A DNA stretch of 64,000 nucleotides from Thermoflexus sp. (GCA_020724465.1 DYGX01000009.1:62001-126000); one strand, 5' to 3'. Shown: positions 34,480 through 44,942, counted from the stretch's first letter. The notes: generated from the sequence alone by a model not told the origin. A program made the numbers and translations.

Positions 34480-35735
34480 TGGCCGGGCGAACCTTTGCCG
34501 AGAAAGCCCTGGCGCGGGCGGCGGGCGTGCCCGATGCGCGGGCGGGCGACATCCTCGACGTGACGCCGGACCTGATGCTCAGCCACGACAACTCGGCGGC
34601 GATCAGCCAGATCTTCCGCGAGACGGGCGCTGCGCAGGTGGTCTACCCGGAGCGCATCGCAATCACGCTCGACCACGCCGTGCCCGCGCCGACCACCCGC
34701 CACGCTCAGAACCACGCCGAGATCCGCGAGTGGGTGCGCCAGCAGGGCATCGCGCACCTGTTCGAGGTGGGGCGGGGCATCTGCCACCAGGTGATCGCCG
34801 AAGAGGGTCTGATCCTGCCCGGCGAGACGGTCCTGGGGGCCGACAGCCACACCACGCACGCGGGGTGGCTCGGCGCGTTCGGCGCGGGCGTGGGCCGCAC
34901 AGAGATGGCCGCGCTGTGGGCCACCGGCCAGCTTTGGATGCGCGTGCCGGATGCCATCCGGATCACGCTGAGCGGCCGTCTGGCGCGGGGTGTCACGGCC
35001 AAGGACGTCGCGCTGCACATCCTGGCCGCGCTGGGACCCACCGCCGCGCTCTATCGCTCGGTTGAGTTCGCAGGGGACGGGCTGGCAGGGCTATCGCTCG
35101 ACGAGCGCCCCGTGCTGCCGAATATGATGGCCGAGGCGGGCGCCAAGAACGCGTACCTGCCGCCCGATGACGCGGTCTTCGCCTATCTGGAGCCGCGCCG
35201 CACGCGCGATTACACCCCGCTCTACCCCGATCCGGACGCCGAATACGTCGCGGACTACCGCTTCGATCTGGACTCGCTCGCGCCGCAAGTCGCCCTGCCG
35301 GAGCAGCCCGATCACGTCCGCCCGGTCACTGACGTGATCGGCCAGCCGGTGCAACAGGCGTTCATCGGCACTTGCACCAACGGTCGCCTGGACGATCTGC
35401 GCGCCGCAGCACAGATCCTGCGCGGGCAGCGCGTCCGCTGCCGGCTGATCGTCATCCCGGCCAGCGCCGAGGTCATGCTGGCGGCAGCACGCGAGGGGAT
35501 TCTCGACACCCTGATCAGCGCCGGCGCGGCGATCGGCACGCCCGGCTGCGGGCCGTGTATGGGGAACCACATGGGCATCCCGGCGCCGGGCGAGGTCACG
35601 ATCAGCACCGGCAGCCGCAACTTCCGGGGCCGGATGGGCACCCCGGACGCGCCCGTCTATCTCGCCAGCCCCTACGTGGTCGCAGCCAGCGCCATCTGGG
35701 GAACAATCACCGATCCGAGAGAGGTCCTGGCATGA
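34479..35735 (+). CDS. Homoaconitase large subunit (LysT type)
   Basis: A 418-residue aconitase-superfamily protein that, with the small subunit, converts homocitrate to homoisocitrate through homoaconitate. The [4Fe-4S] ligands are Cys in [16 protein letters not shown] and the pair in [14 protein letters not shown]. Substrate residues include the [11 protein letters not shown] block. ATG 34479 shares its A with the upstream TGA; a GTG one codon earlier is an equal possibility. The leucine-pathway isomerase is the main alternative, but the operon settles it. Confidence 0.92.
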   Translation: MAGRTFAEKALARAAGVPDARAGDILDVTPDLMLSHDNSAAISQIFRETGAAQVVYPERIAITLDHAVPAPTTRHAQNHAEIREWVRQQGIAHLFEVGRGICHQVIAEEGLILPGETVLGADSHTTHAGWLGAFGAGVGRTEMAALWATGQLWMRVPDAIRITLSGRLARGVTAKDVALHILAALGPTAALYRSVEFAGDGLAGLSLDERPVLPNMMAEAGAKNAYLPPDDAVFAYLEPRRTRDYTPLYPDPDAEYVADYRFDLDSLAPQVALPEQPDHVRPVTDVIGQPVQQAFIGTCTNGRLDDLRAAAQILRGQRVRCRLIVIPASAEVMLAAAREGILDTLISAGAAIGTPGCGPCMGNHMGIPAPGEVTISTGSRNFRGRMGTPDAPVYLASPYVVAASAIWGTITDPREVLA

Positions 35736-36232
35736 GAACGGAACATCGCTGCTGGGTCTATGGCGACAATGTGAACACCGACGTGATCTTTCCGGGGCGC
35801 TACACCTACACGCTGCGCGAGCCGCGCGAGATCGCCGCGCACGCCCTGGAAGATCTGGACCCGGACTTTGCGCCGAACGTGCGCCCCGGCGACGTGATCG
35901 TGGCAGGCGCCAACTGGGGCTGCGGCAGCAGCCGCGAGCAGGCCGTCACCGCGCTGAAATTCGCCGGGGTCGCCCTGATTATCGCTTCGTCGTTCGCGCG
36001 CATCTACTTCCGCAACTGCATCAACCAGGGCTTGCTCCCGATCATCATCCCCGGCCTGAACACGCAGCTGCGTACCGGGGACACGCTCGTCTGGGATCGC
36101 GAGGCGGGGACGATCAGCACCCAGGGCGGCGTGTACCCCATCCCGCCGCTGCCGCCTTCGGTCCAGGCGATCCTGGACGCCGGGGGCCTGCTGCCGATGC
36201 TCCAGCGACGCTTCCGGCAGGGCGAGCCATGA
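35732..36232 (+). CDS. Homoaconitase small subunit (LysU type)
   Basis: A 166-residue swivel-domain subunit, overlapping the large-subunit gene by 4 bp. It contains [15 protein letters not shown] and the mobile active-site loop [13 protein letters not shown]. Length and motifs match LeuD/LysU. It completes the [4Fe-4S] hydratase made with the preceding gene. Confidence 0.93.
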   Translation: MRTEHRCWVYGDNVNTDVIFPGRYTYTLREPREIAAHALEDLDPDFAPNVRPGDVIVAGANWGCGSSREQAVTALKFAGVALIIASSFARIYFRNCINQGLLPIIIPGLNTQLRTGDTLVWDREAGTISTQGGVYPIPPLPPSVQAILDAGGLLPMLQRRFRQGEP

Positions 36233-37197
36233 CGCACACCGTCACGCTGATCCCCGGCGACGGCATCGGGCAAGAAGTCATCCCGGCGGCGCGCACCGTG
36301 CTCGAACGGCTCGGCGTTCCGCTGGCGTTCCACCAGGCCGAGGCTGGCTTCGGCACGTTTCAGGCACGCGGGACGGCGCTGCCCGACGACACGCTGCGCC
36401 TATGCGAAGCCAGCGACGCGATCCTGTTCGGCGCGACCGGCTCGCCCCTGGCGCGGGTCGAAGGCTATCACAGCCCGATTCTGGCCCTGCGCCGCCATTT
36501 CGATCTGTTTGCCAACCTGCGCCCGGCCTGCGCGGACGGGATCGACGTGCTGATCGTGCGCGAGAACACCGAGGGCCTCTACAGCGGGCGCGAGCGCCTG
36601 GAAGACGGCGGGCAGACGGCCATCGCCGAGCGGGTCATCACGGCGCGGGCGTCCCGGCGTATCGTTCGCGCAGCGTGCGAGCAGGCGTTGCGCCGGCGCC
36701 ACCACCTGACGCTGGTGCACAAGGCGAACGTGCTGCGGGAAAGCTGCGGGTTGTTCCGGCGCGTTGGGCTGGAAGTCGCGCAGGATTACCCGCAACTGCG
36801 TGTTGACGAGCTGCTGGTCGATACGGCGGCGCTGACGCTGGTCCAGGACCCGGGGCGCTTCGATGTGATCGTCACTACCAACCTGTTCGGCGACATCCTG
36901 AGCGATCTCGCCGCCGGGCTGGCGGGCGGCCTGGGACTGGCGCCATCGGCCAACATCGGCGCAGCGCCGCCCGCGCTCTTCGAGCCGGTGCACGGCAGCG
37001 CGCCGGATATCGCCGGGCGCGGCATCGCGGACCCGCGCGCGGCCATCCTCAGCGCCCTGATGATGCTGGACTATCTTGGCTACGAACGGCTGGCGTCGGC
37101 GGCCCGGCGCGTCGTGCTGGCGACCGCCCACACCGGCAGCACGCAGCGCACCACCGAGGCGATCTGCGCCCGCCTGGAAAGGGAACTGCATGTCTGA
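36229..37197 (+). CDS. Homoisocitrate dehydrogenase
   Basis: A 322-residue beta-decarboxylating dehydrogenase converting homoisocitrate to 2-oxoadipate. N-terminal LIPGDGIGQEVIPAA, substrate loop SPILALRRHFDLFANLRP, VRENTEGLYSGRE, the catalytic Lys in HKANVLRE and the Mg-binding NLFGDILSDLAAGLAGGLG are all present. Isopropylmalate and isocitrate dehydrogenases are relatives; placement between homoaconitase and lysK makes homoisocitrate the likely substrate. It overlaps lysU-type and lysK genes by 4 and 8 bp. Confidence 0.92.
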   Translation: MTHTVTLIPGDGIGQEVIPAARTVLERLGVPLAFHQAEAGFGTFQARGTALPDDTLRLCEASDAILFGATGSPLARVEGYHSPILALRRHFDLFANLRPACADGIDVLIVRENTEGLYSGRERLEDGGQTAIAERVITARASRRIVRAACEQALRRRHHLTLVHKANVLRESCGLFRRVGLEVAQDYPQLRVDELLVDTAALTLVQDPGRFDVIVTTNLFGDILSDLAAGLAGGLGLAPSANIGAAPPALFEPVHGSAPDIAGRGIADPRAAILSALMMLDYLGYERLASAARRVVLATAHTGSTQRTTEAICARLERELHV

Positions 37198-38302
37198 GCC
37201 GAACGCCGATCTTCTAATCGAACTGGTGCGCCGCGCCAGCCCGTCGGGGCACGAAGCCGCCGCGGTCGCGTTCCTGGTCGACTGGATGCGGGCGCATGGC
37301 TTGGTCGCCTACGTGGACTCCGCCGGCAATGCGATCGGCATTCGCGGCCCGGAGCGCGCGCGCTTCACGCTGATGCTGCTGGGGCACATCGACACGGTGC
37401 CCGGCCAGGTCCCGGTCGCCGTGCGGGATGGCGCGCTATATGGCCGGGGCAGCGTGGACGCCAAAGGGTCGCTGGCCGCCTTCGCCGAGGCGGCGGCCCA
37501 GGCCGCGCTGCCGGATGGCTGGCGCGTGGTGGTCGCCGGCGCGGTCTGCGAGGAAACCGACAGCCGGGGCGCGTACCATATCCGGGACAGCTTCGAGCCG
37601 GACGCCTGCATCGTCGGCGAGCCAAGCGGCGTCGACCGGGTGGCGCTCGGCTACAAAGGCCACGTCTGGTTCCGATACACGCTGGCGCAAGCGGAAACGC
37701 ACAGCTCGCGGCCCGAACCAAGCGTCGGGGCGCTCGGCGCGGCGTTCTGGCACGCGGTCTTGAGCTGGTCCGAAAACGCCAACCAGGGCTACGAGCGCCA
37801 CTTTGACCAGGTGGTGCCCCATCTCAACGCCATCAACACGCGCAGCGACGGTCTGGAGGCGGTCGTCGTGATGTCGATCAGCTTCCGGCTGCCGCCGCGC
37901 CTCGCGCCAGACGACGTGCGCGCGGCTATCGCCCCGCTGGCCGCGCCGGGCGCCCGGCTGGAGATGGATCGCGGCGTGGGGGCATATCTAGGCGCGAAGG
38001 ACAACGCCCTGGTGCGCGGCATGGTCGGCGCGATCCGCGCCCAGGGGCGGCGCCCGGCGTTTGTGCTGAAGAGCGGCACCAGCGATATGAACGTGGTCTG
38101 CACACGCTGGCTCTGTCCGTTGATCGCTTACGGGCCAGGCGACAGCCACCTCGACCACACGCCCGACGAACACCTGCCGCTGGACGACTACGCGGCTGCA
38201 ATCGTCACGCTGCGGCACTTCATCGAGCATCTGGAACCCGCGGCAGAGCTGGCCCCGGCCCAGGGCACGACTTTGCCGGCAGAGCAGCGCGGTGATCTAT
38301 AA
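37190..38302 (+). CDS. lysK: LysK, LysW-lysine hydrolase
   Basis: A 370-residue M20-family zinc carboxypeptidase that releases lysine from LysW. Metal ligands lie in [21 protein letters not shown], the [13 protein letters not shown] glutamates and [14 protein letters not shown]. It begins 8 bp before the end of the preceding gene, with AAAGGGAA upstream. A related role in arginine release from a carrier (ArgE-like) is possible. This is the last recognised pathway gene; the 2-aminoadipate aminotransferase (LysN type) is not in the cluster. Confidence 0.93.
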   Translation: MSEPNADLLIELVRRASPSGHEAAAVAFLVDWMRAHGLVAYVDSAGNAIGIRGPERARFTLMLLGHIDTVPGQVPVAVRDGALYGRGSVDAKGSLAAFAEAAAQAALPDGWRVVVAGAVCEETDSRGAYHIRDSFEPDACIVGEPSGVDRVALGYKGHVWFRYTLAQAETHSSRPEPSVGALGAAFWHAVLSWSENANQGYERHFDQVVPHLNAINTRSDGLEAVVVMSISFRLPPRLAPDDVRAAIAPLAAPGARLEMDRGVGAYLGAKDNALVRGMVGAIRAQGRRPAFVLKSGTSDMNVVCTRWLCPLIAYGPGDSHLDHTPDEHLPLDDYAAAIVTLRHFIEHLEPAAELAPAQGTTLPAEQRGDL

Positions 38303-38343
38303 TCTGTGCGCATCGAGCAGGCCGCGCACTCAGGAGACGACTT

Positions 38344-39126
38344 GTGAACTCGAACCGCGATACGAGCCAGCACGCCCGCTGGCAGGGTCGGAACGCCGAA
38401 AAGGACGCGCTGCGCGCCGAGGTTTGGTCCGCGCTCGAACGCCATGGCGCGAGCGCCGGATCGGTGTGGAGCCGGATCCCCAACTTCATCGGGGCGGACG
38501 CCGCCGCCGCACGCCTGGCCGGGCTGCCGATCTGGCAGCGCGCACGCGTCGTCAAGTGCAATCCGGACGCGCCGCAGATCCCGGTGCGCCTGCGTGCGCT
38601 CCAGGATGGCAAGCTGCTCTACACCCCGGTTCCGGAGCTGGCCCAGGAGTATCCCTTCATCCTGCTCGACCCGGCCGATCTGCGCCGCCGGGGAATCGCT
38701 TTTGAAGCGGTCGCGCCCATCGCCGGAGCCGTCGAGCATGGGATCAAGGTTCGCTTCGAGGACATGCAGCCGTTCGACCTGGTCGTCGTGGGCTGCGTGG
38801 CGGTTACTCGCAGCGGCGGGCGAACGGGCAAGGGCGGCGGTTTCGCGGACCTGGAGCTGGGCATCTTCCGCGAGATGGGCCTGATCGCGCCGCACACCCC
38901 GGTTGTGACCACCGTCCACCCGCTGCAGGTGATCGAGGACGAGCGGATCGTCATGCAGGCGCACGACACCCCGCTGGACTGGATCATCACGCCAGATGAG
39001 GTGATCGAGACGCGCACGACCTACCCGCAGCCTGCCGGGGTCAACTGGGACGCCGTCCAGCCCGACCAGTGGCATCACATCCCGTTTCTTGCCGATCTCA
39101 AGGCGCGGTTGACGGGTGAGGGCTAG
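38344..39126 (+). CDS. 5-formyltetrahydrofolate cyclo-ligase-like protein
   Basis: A 260-residue protein of the MTHFS/MTHFSD type. N-terminal KDALRAEVWSALER, the PNFIGADAAAARLA helix and the GKGGGFADLELGIFREMG loop fit the cyclo-ligase fold; ATP-dependent conversion of 5-formyl-THF to methenyl-THF is the family reaction. A GTG start at 38344 has AGGAGA about 7 nt upstream. It lies 41 bp after lysK and may be cotranscribed; no lysine-pathway link is known to me. The family also includes uncharacterised variants, so substrate is uncertain. Confidence 0.75.
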   Translation: MNSNRDTSQHARWQGRNAEKDALRAEVWSALERHGASAGSVWSRIPNFIGADAAAARLAGLPIWQRARVVKCNPDAPQIPVRLRALQDGKLLYTPVPELAQEYPFILLDPADLRRRGIAFEAVAPIAGAVEHGIKVRFEDMQPFDLVVVGCVAVTRSGGRTGKGGGFADLELGIFREMGLIAPHTPVVTTVHPLQVIEDERIVMQAHDTPLDWIITPDEVIETRTTYPQPAGVNWDAVQPDQWHHIPFLADLKARLTGEG

Positions 39127-39147
39127 CGCGGCAGGTGTGGTAACTCG

Positions 39148-42100
39148 TCACCGGTTGGGCGATGTGCCGTTCTCGGCGGCGCTGCTCAGCGCGCCGCCCG
39201 ACAGGTGCCCTGCGGGGACATGATGCCCATTCGGAGCAGAACCGGCGAGTTCTGCCGGCGCGAGAGAAAGCCCGGCATCACGCCGGAACGCAGCCACGAC
39301 TGCCTCTGGTTCCAGCCCGGCGGCGGCGTTCCACGCGGCGTGGTAGCGCGCCTCACCAAGCCGTTGCTGCAAGGTCGCCTGAAGCTCGACTGTTACGGGC
39401 CAGATCCGGATCCAGCCGGTCAGCGATTGGGGAAAATGCGAGGCCACCGCCAGATATGTCACGGCGCGCTCGTGGTCACCACGCGCTGCCACAAGCGGGG
39501 CGGCCGCCCCCAGGAGAAACCCGATCGCGCCAGAAGCAGAGGCGGCCAGCGCAAAGTCTGCCGCGGCGATCAGGGAGCGCCACGCCGCGTTGACGTCGCC
39601 ATACGCGCAGCGGGCCAGCGCGGTTGCCCAGCCAGCCAGCATATGCACAACCGCGTTAGAGGGCACGGCGCGACAATCCTCAGCCAGTTGAACCGCAGCC
39701 AGGCTGTGCCCTTCCAGGCTGGCGAGGAAGCTGAGGACCATCAAGCCAAAGGCGATGGTAACCGGGAAGTTCACGGCGCGGGCGATCGCCAACCCTTCCA
39801 GGCACGCCTGCCGGCCCTCGGAGACATCACCCTGCAACGCGTACATGAAACCCAGCATGACTTTTGCCTGCGCCAGCGGCAGCCGGTCGCCCGTCTCGTT
39901 GGCAAGCGCGGCCGACTCCACGTAATAGCTCTCGGTCAGGTTTACATATTCGCGCGAAAGCAGTCCAATGCTGCCCAGCCCGGCCAGGCAGATCGCCGCG
40001 TCGAACTTGTTGCCCGACCGCCGCGCAATCTCTAACCCCTGAGAGGTATGCGTCATGAAATCGAGGGTGCCGCCCAGGGGAAGCAGGCAGTACCCGATGC
40101 GGTGGTAGGCGCGCGCCAGGTAGAACTCGTCGCCCACCCCCTCATAAATTCTCAGGCTCTGGCGGAAGTAATCGAGCGCGCCGGCGAAATCCTTGGCCGT
40201 GTCGACCAGATAGTACCCCATAGTCAGCAGCGCAAACGCATACTCCGCTTGATCCTCGCAGCGCCGCGCGTCATCGAGCGTCTCGACCAGCACGTCCAGC
40301 AGTTCCGGCGCGTGGTGCAGAAACCGCGTCTGGAGCATGATGCTGCGCACCAGAATCTGGCGGCGCAGGCACTGCGCATCCTCGTCAGTCGAGCCTGCAA
40401 AGTGACGCTGCGCGGCGTCGAACAGCTCGGCCCCTTCGTGAAAGCGGCTGCGCATCTCGTAAAACAGATAGAGGCTTTCGAGCGCAGCAGAAAGGCCCCC
40501 TAGATCGCCCTGCGCCAGCGCCCAGGTCCACGCGGCCAGGATGTCTTCGAGCGACTCTTCAATCTCGGCCAGGGCTTCGATCTGCCGGTGGCCTTTGAGC
40601 GCCGGCGTAAGCTGCCGGCATCGATCGAGAAAAAAGTTGCTGTGCAGGTCGTGTGTCGCCTGGGCGCCACCGTGCGTTTCGAGCTTCTCCGCAATGTAAG
40701 CGCGCAGCAACCCATGAATGACATACAACCCCTCAGCGTTGGCAGAGACAAACGATTTGTTCACCAGCACGCGCAGCGTCTTGAGGTCGATGCCCGCCAC
40801 GGTTTCCGCCGCGCGATGGCCGAAACGGCCTTGAAAGACGGACAGACGCATGAGCGCGTGCTGGTGCTCGGGCGCGAGCCGGTGCCAGGAATAGTCGAAC
40901 GCCGCCCGCACACTGGATTGGCGCTCCGGCATATCCCGCAATTCGGTCGAAAGAAAGTCCAGGCTTTGCGCGATCTCGTCCGCGACCTGTTTCAGAGACA
41001 GCATCTCCAGCCAGCCAGCCGCCAGGATGATCGCCAGCGGCATCCCATGCACCAGGCGGCAGATCTGCACAGCGTCGGCGATTTGTTCCTGCGATAGCTC
41101 AAAGCCGGGGCGGACCAGGCGGGCGCTCTCGACCAGCAGCGCGAGTGAATCGGTCTCGGGTTGGACGCCGGACAGGTCCTCTACCGGGACGGCCATGCTG
41201 CCCAGGGGATAGACAATTTCGCCGCTGAGATTGAGCCGCTCCTGAGCTGTAAGCAGCATCCGAACGCCAGGCGCCACGTGCTGAAGTTCCCTGAGAAACT
41301 CAACCCCGGCGGAAACCGTCTCGAAATTATCCAGAACCAGCAGCATGCGCTTGTCGCGCAGGTAGGCGAGCAGTTGCCCTCTCGGCGTACTCTCGCCATG
41401 AAACCGGCAGTCGAGGGCATCGGCCAGCACAGGAATGAGCCGTTCGGCGCTGGCGACCGCGCCCAGCGGCACGAAATAGACGCCATCCCGAAACCAGGGC
41501 GCGACGGCAGCCGCCACCGCGCACGCCAGGCGTGTTTTCCCGATGCCGCTCGGCCCCACGATGGTGACCATGAGCGGGCGCTCCTGCATAAAAAGCTGCT
41601 GGATCTCCCCAAGCTCACGCGCCCGCCCGACAAATGGAACGGGCTCTGAGGGGAGCCTGACGGGGGGAGATGCGCCGGGCGGTACCTGCGCGCTGGCGGG
41701 GGACGCCGATTCAGTCGGGCCGACCTCGCGGCTCAGGATGCTCTCAAACAGCGCCTTCGTTTCAGGTTCAGGATCGATTCCCAACTCTTGCTGCAGAAGC
41801 TGTGCGCACTGCTCGTACTGGCGCAGCGCGGCTGCGCGCTGCCCGGCCAGGGCGTAGAGCAACATCAGGTCGCGCTGCGCGGCCTCGTTCAGCGCGTCGA
41901 GAGCCACCAGACGCCGGCTGTACTCCAGCGCCTGGACGTATGCGCCGCAACCGCTGTACCATTGAACGAGCTGCTGAAGCGCCAGCGCAAGCTCCTGGCG
42001 CAGACTTTCCGCCTGGAAGAATTGCCATTCATCAAACGCCGGGCTGTCCAGCAGGCTGAAGCCGGTCATGAAGTGATCGGCATACAGGGCTGCCGCGTCC

Positions 42101-42483
42101 GCCAGTGCTGCCACAGCATCGGCACTCAAGGGGGGCGCCGCCCGGCGCAGATCGTGAAAGACCGCAAGCTTCGCCCGGAACGCGGCTACATCGACCCACA
42201 ACCCGGCATCCGGCTTCAGACCCACCGTGTCCCACTGAACATCGAGCAGATCATCTCCGAACAACGAGCGAAGCCGCGACAGATTCCGGCGCAGGTTGGC
42301 GCGGGCGCTGGTGTGATCGTTCTCCGGCCACAAGAGAGTCGCCAGCTCGTCCCGGTTGCGCGGCTGGCCGGTCAGCGCCAGATACACCAACAGGGCGATG
42401 CCCTTGCGCCGGTGGATGATTACCGGCTGGCCGTGATATTCAAAACGAGGATTTCCAAAAAGGAATATCCGGAGGGCTTCCAT
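39148..42483 (-). CDS. SARP/BTAD-type transcriptional activator with NTPase and TPR region
   Basis: A 1111-residue cytoplasmic regulator. Residues 1-95 form an OmpR-like winged helix (LRIFLFGNPRFEYHGQPV, RDELATLLWP, ARANLRRNLSRLR). Residues 98-250 are a bacterial transcriptional activation domain (WVDVAAFRAK, AAQRDLMLLYALAGQRAAALRQY). A P-loop NTPase follows, with GPSGIGKT at 310-317 and VLDNFE (Walker B) near 415. The rest (about 600-1050) is helical TPR-like repeats with ALEYSR/ALDYFRQSL-type units. This is the LuxR/AfsR-like large ATP-dependent activator layout. No target is obvious; it is convergent with the lysine operon, and the nearest gene set across its 5' end is the methanethiol oxidase pair. 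Confidence 0.9.
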   Translation of the reverse strand: MEALRIFLFGNPRFEYHGQPVIIHRRKGIALLVYLALTGQPRNRDELATLLWPENDHTSARANLRRNLSRLRSLFGDDLLDVQWDTVGLKPDAGLWVDVAAFRAKLAVFHDLRRAAPPLSADAVAALADAAALYADHFMTGFSLLDSPAFDEWQFFQAESLRQELALALQQLVQWYSGCGAYVQALEYSRRLVALDALNEAAQRDLMLLYALAGQRAAALRQYEQCAQLLQQELGIDPEPETKALFESILSREVGPTESASPASAQVPPGASPPVRLPSEPVPFVGRARELGEIQQLFMQERPLMVTIVGPSGIGKTRLACAVAAAVAPWFRDGVYFVPLGAVASAERLIPVLADALDCRFHGESTPRGQLLAYLRDKRMLLVLDNFETVSAGVEFLRELQHVAPGVRMLLTAQERLNLSGEIVYPLGSMAVPVEDLSGVQPETDSLALLVESARLVRPGFELSQEQIADAVQICRLVHGMPLAIILAAGWLEMLSLKQVADEIAQSLDFLSTELRDMPERQSSVRAAFDYSWHRLAPEHQHALMRLSVFQGRFGHRAAETVAGIDLKTLRVLVNKSFVSANAEGLYVIHGLLRAYIAEKLETHGGAQATHDLHSNFFLDRCRQLTPALKGHRQIEALAEIEESLEDILAAWTWALAQGDLGGLSAALESLYLFYEMRSRFHEGAELFDAAQRHFAGSTDEDAQCLRRQILVRSIMLQTRFLHHAPELLDVLVETLDDARRCEDQAEYAFALLTMGYYLVDTAKDFAGALDYFRQSLRIYEGVGDEFYLARAYHRIGYCLLPLGGTLDFMTHTSQGLEIARRSGNKFDAAICLAGLGSIGLLSREYVNLTESYYVESAALANETGDRLPLAQAKVMLGFMYALQGDVSEGRQACLEGLAIARAVNFPVTIAFGLMVLSFLASLEGHSLAAVQLAEDCRAVPSNAVVHMLAGWATALARCAYGDVNAAWRSLIAAADFALAASASGAIGFLLGAAAPLVAARGDHERAVTYLAVASHFPQSLTGWIRIWPVTVELQATLQQRLGEARYHAAWNAAAGLEPEAVVAAFRRDAGLSLAPAELAGSAPNGHHVPAGHLSGGALSSAAENGTSPNR

Positions 42484-42712
42484 TCAGAACCTCCGGCGAA
42501 ACCAGTTCTGCCCCAGATATACATAAAAAGTGTAGCATATATCTTACAAAACTGGCAAATGTAGATTTGACACGCGGGGGAGCTTGTGTTTCTCCGGTCC
42601 AGGCGCAGGCCACGCCACGCGCGCTTGCCCGGTCAAAAGGCTTCAGGCGGGCCGCAACGTGGCGCGCCCGCCTGGACAGCTTTCCGAACCGGATGAAGAT
42701 GGGGAACCGCCG

Positions 42713-43369
42713 CTAGATCGCCGTCACGAAGGCAATCCCGCCGACAAACAGCAGCGCGACGGACCAGATCAGGTCGAAGTTGACCCATCCCGTCCGCAGA
42801 ACCATCAAGCCGAGTCTGCGATACACCACCCAGGCGATGATGGCCATGGTCAGCAGCATCGCCAGCGTGTGGATCGATACCGCCAGCCAGACATTCGCTC
42901 CGGCCGAGTGCGACATCCCCCCGAGGCCGTCCATCTCCATGACCCCCAAGAGGGCGGGTGCCGCCATGAGGCCCGCGCCGTGCGCTGTTGCCATCAGGAA
43001 GGACCATCCGGCCAGCTCCGGCAGGCTGACGCGCATCCCAACCCACCGGGGGTGGCGGTACCAGTTCATCAGCTTGTAGACGCCAAAGGCGATCAACATC
43101 AAGGCAGTGGCCGTCTGGAGCGTGTTCATCGCGATGAACTCCTTGAGGGCCAGCACAATCATCGCGGCCAGCGCGATGGACGCCGCATGACCGATGGCGA
43201 TAGGCACCAGGGCGATCCAGACCGCGCGCGGGTTTTCCTGCTGCAGCCCGCGAGCCAGCGCGAAGAGCCAGCCCATGGCCGGGTTGAGGCCGTGGTAGAC
43301 CCCGAACCCGGCCAGGATCAGCCAGAGCCCTAACTCGCTAGGAGAAGCAGTATGAGTCGGTGGATGCAT
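42713..43369 (-). CDS. Small multispanning membrane protein next to methanethiol oxidase
   Basis: A 218-residue protein with six or seven hydrophobic segments and the motifs YHGLNPAMGWLFALARGLQ, IAIGHAASIALAA and TAHGAGLMAAPALLG. Histidine-Gly/Asn-Pro motifs in successive helices recall NicO/HupE-type metal permeases but are not a firm match, so I leave the function open. ATG 43369 has GGAAGG upstream and lies 32 bp inside the preceding selenium-binding-protein gene, a tight coupling. A metal (copper or nickel) or sulfur-compound transport role linked to that enzyme is inference. Confidence 0.72.
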   Translation of the reverse strand: MHPPTHTASPSELGLWLILAGFGVYHGLNPAMGWLFALARGLQQENPRAVWIALVPIAIGHAASIALAAMIVLALKEFIAMNTLQTATALMLIAFGVYKLMNWYRHPRWVGMRVSLPELAGWSFLMATAHGAGLMAAPALLGVMEMDGLGGMSHSAGANVWLAVSIHTLAMLLTMAIIAWVVYRRLGLMVLRTGWVNFDLIWSVALLFVGGIAFVTAI

Positions 43370-44723
43370 CGCCGCCTTCCAAGCGCACCTGGTGAGGACG
43401 CGTGTCCCCGAAATCCACGAAGAAATCCGGATCAATCGCGAATCCGCCCTCGGCGTTGGCGTTCAGCTTGACCAGCCAGCCCCGCAGACCGGGATAAAAC
43501 TGATCGTCCCACGTGCTGTACAGCGAGTTGGTCACATAGACGCGCTTGCCATCGCGGCTGATCTCGACCATCTGCGGCCCGCCGTTGAGCGGTGTGCCGT
43601 TGGGGTGCGCGGCCTTGGCCGTGACGCCACCCAGCCGCACCGAGCCGGTCAGGCGCGGGTTGAGAGGATCGGACACGTCGTACTGGCGCAATTCGCCAGT
43701 TCCCCAGCACGAGACATAGAGATAGCGGTCGTCCAGCGACAGGTCGATGTCCGTCACCAGAGGCGGCACCGCACCGAACGGCTTGAGGATGTCCGGCAGG
43801 TGGTCGGCATCCGCCGGCTCGGCCGGGATGTGGATGGTCTTCTTGGCTTTCCACTCGCCCTGCTCCTGGTACCAGGTCCAGATCGAGCTGGAAAGATCGG
43901 TGGTATTGGTGACCACGCCGACGAAGCCGTAGGTCTTGTTTGGGTTGTGAGCCGGGCGCAGCTCGAGCACCATTTGGTTCTCGGCGCCCAGATCAACCGT
44001 CTGGATGTGGCGCCGGCGCCGCAGATCCCAGAAATGAAGCGCGTGGCCAAACCGCTGGTTGACGATGTCTTCTACGTTCAGCCCATTCTCGAACATGGCG
44101 GGCGTGGCCCACTCGCTGGTGACCATGACATCGTGCCCGATGTGCCACCAGAAATCGTAGGCCAGATGCTGCGGGCCGCGGTCAATTTCCCACGCTCCAA
44201 GAACGTCGAAATTGTAGTGATCGAGCATGAAGATGCCGCCCGGTCCCTGGCCGTCGTTCGTTCCGCCAAGCGCGTTCACGTAGATCGCATCCGGCCCGCA
44301 GTGGACCGTGTGCAGGCGGCTGTAGCCGGCGCGAGACGCCACCTCGTCCGCATCCACGATCTTGACGATCCGGGCCTGAATAGGATCCGGCTTGGTGTCG
44401 ATGACGTAGATGCGCGAAGTGCGCAGGGTGGGGACGAGCAGGTAGCGGCGCTCCAGGTGCGGGTGTGCAGACGAAGGGCACAACGCGGAGCTGCACGCAT
44501 TCCAGCCAAAATGATGAACCTCGTCGCCCACGTGGGGAAACTCGATCTTGTTTAGAATCTGGCTGTAGGTTGCCGACGCCGGATCCAGATCGACGACAGC
44601 GATCCCGTCCGGCTTGCCGTTGCCCACATTCAAAAAGCCGACATAGCCGAAACGTTCCGGAGGCGCCTGCATCGCCTGGCGAGCAGAAGGATAGAACGTT
44701 GAATCGGGGCGCAGCAAAGTCAT
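43338..44723 (-). CDS. Selenium-binding protein family / methanethiol oxidase
   Basis: A 461-residue SELENBP1/MtoX-family beta-propeller protein. Methanethiol oxidase converts CH3SH plus O2 to formaldehyde, H2S and H2O2 and uses copper in characterised members. Family blocks are HHFGWNACSSALCPSS (with the reactive Cys), YLLVPTLRTSRIYVID, DFWWHIGHDVMVTSEWATP and VTDIDLSLDDRYLYVSCWGTGELRQYDVSDP. The His-rich C-terminal THRPHQVRLEGGD-like segment appears as TRPHQVRLEGGD. No signal peptide is present. It precedes a small membrane protein in the same operon. Confidence 0.9.
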   Translation of the reverse strand: MTLLRPDSTFYPSARQAMQAPPERFGYVGFLNVGNGKPDGIAVVDLDPASATYSQILNKIEFPHVGDEVHHFGWNACSSALCPSSAHPHLERRYLLVPTLRTSRIYVIDTKPDPIQARIVKIVDADEVASRAGYSRLHTVHCGPDAIYVNALGGTNDGQGPGGIFMLDHYNFDVLGAWEIDRGPQHLAYDFWWHIGHDVMVTSEWATPAMFENGLNVEDIVNQRFGHALHFWDLRRRRHIQTVDLGAENQMVLELRPAHNPNKTYGFVGVVTNTTDLSSSIWTWYQEQGEWKAKKTIHIPAEPADADHLPDILKPFGAVPPLVTDIDLSLDDRYLYVSCWGTGELRQYDVSDPLNPRLTGSVRLGGVTAKAAHPNGTPLNGGPQMVEISRDGKRVYVTNSLYSTWDDQFYPGLRGWLVKLNANAEGGFAIDPDFFVDFGDTRPHQVRLEGGDASTDSYCFS

Positions 44724-44942
44724 GTTTCCTCTCCTGATGGTTAGACGGTACCGATTTATCTGTAATCTACACGGTTACCGTCCCCTCAACGATCCAGAAA
44801 CCGTCCCGTCCGCCAAGCGCGCGCGGATCGCCCTGTCCAAACGCACGCGAGCCGCATCCTGACACCCAGTCCCCGACCTGGTGATGCCTGCCCGCGCGTC
44901 TGCTCACTTTGCGCCGGGCAGGACCGGAAAGCCACCTTTCGG

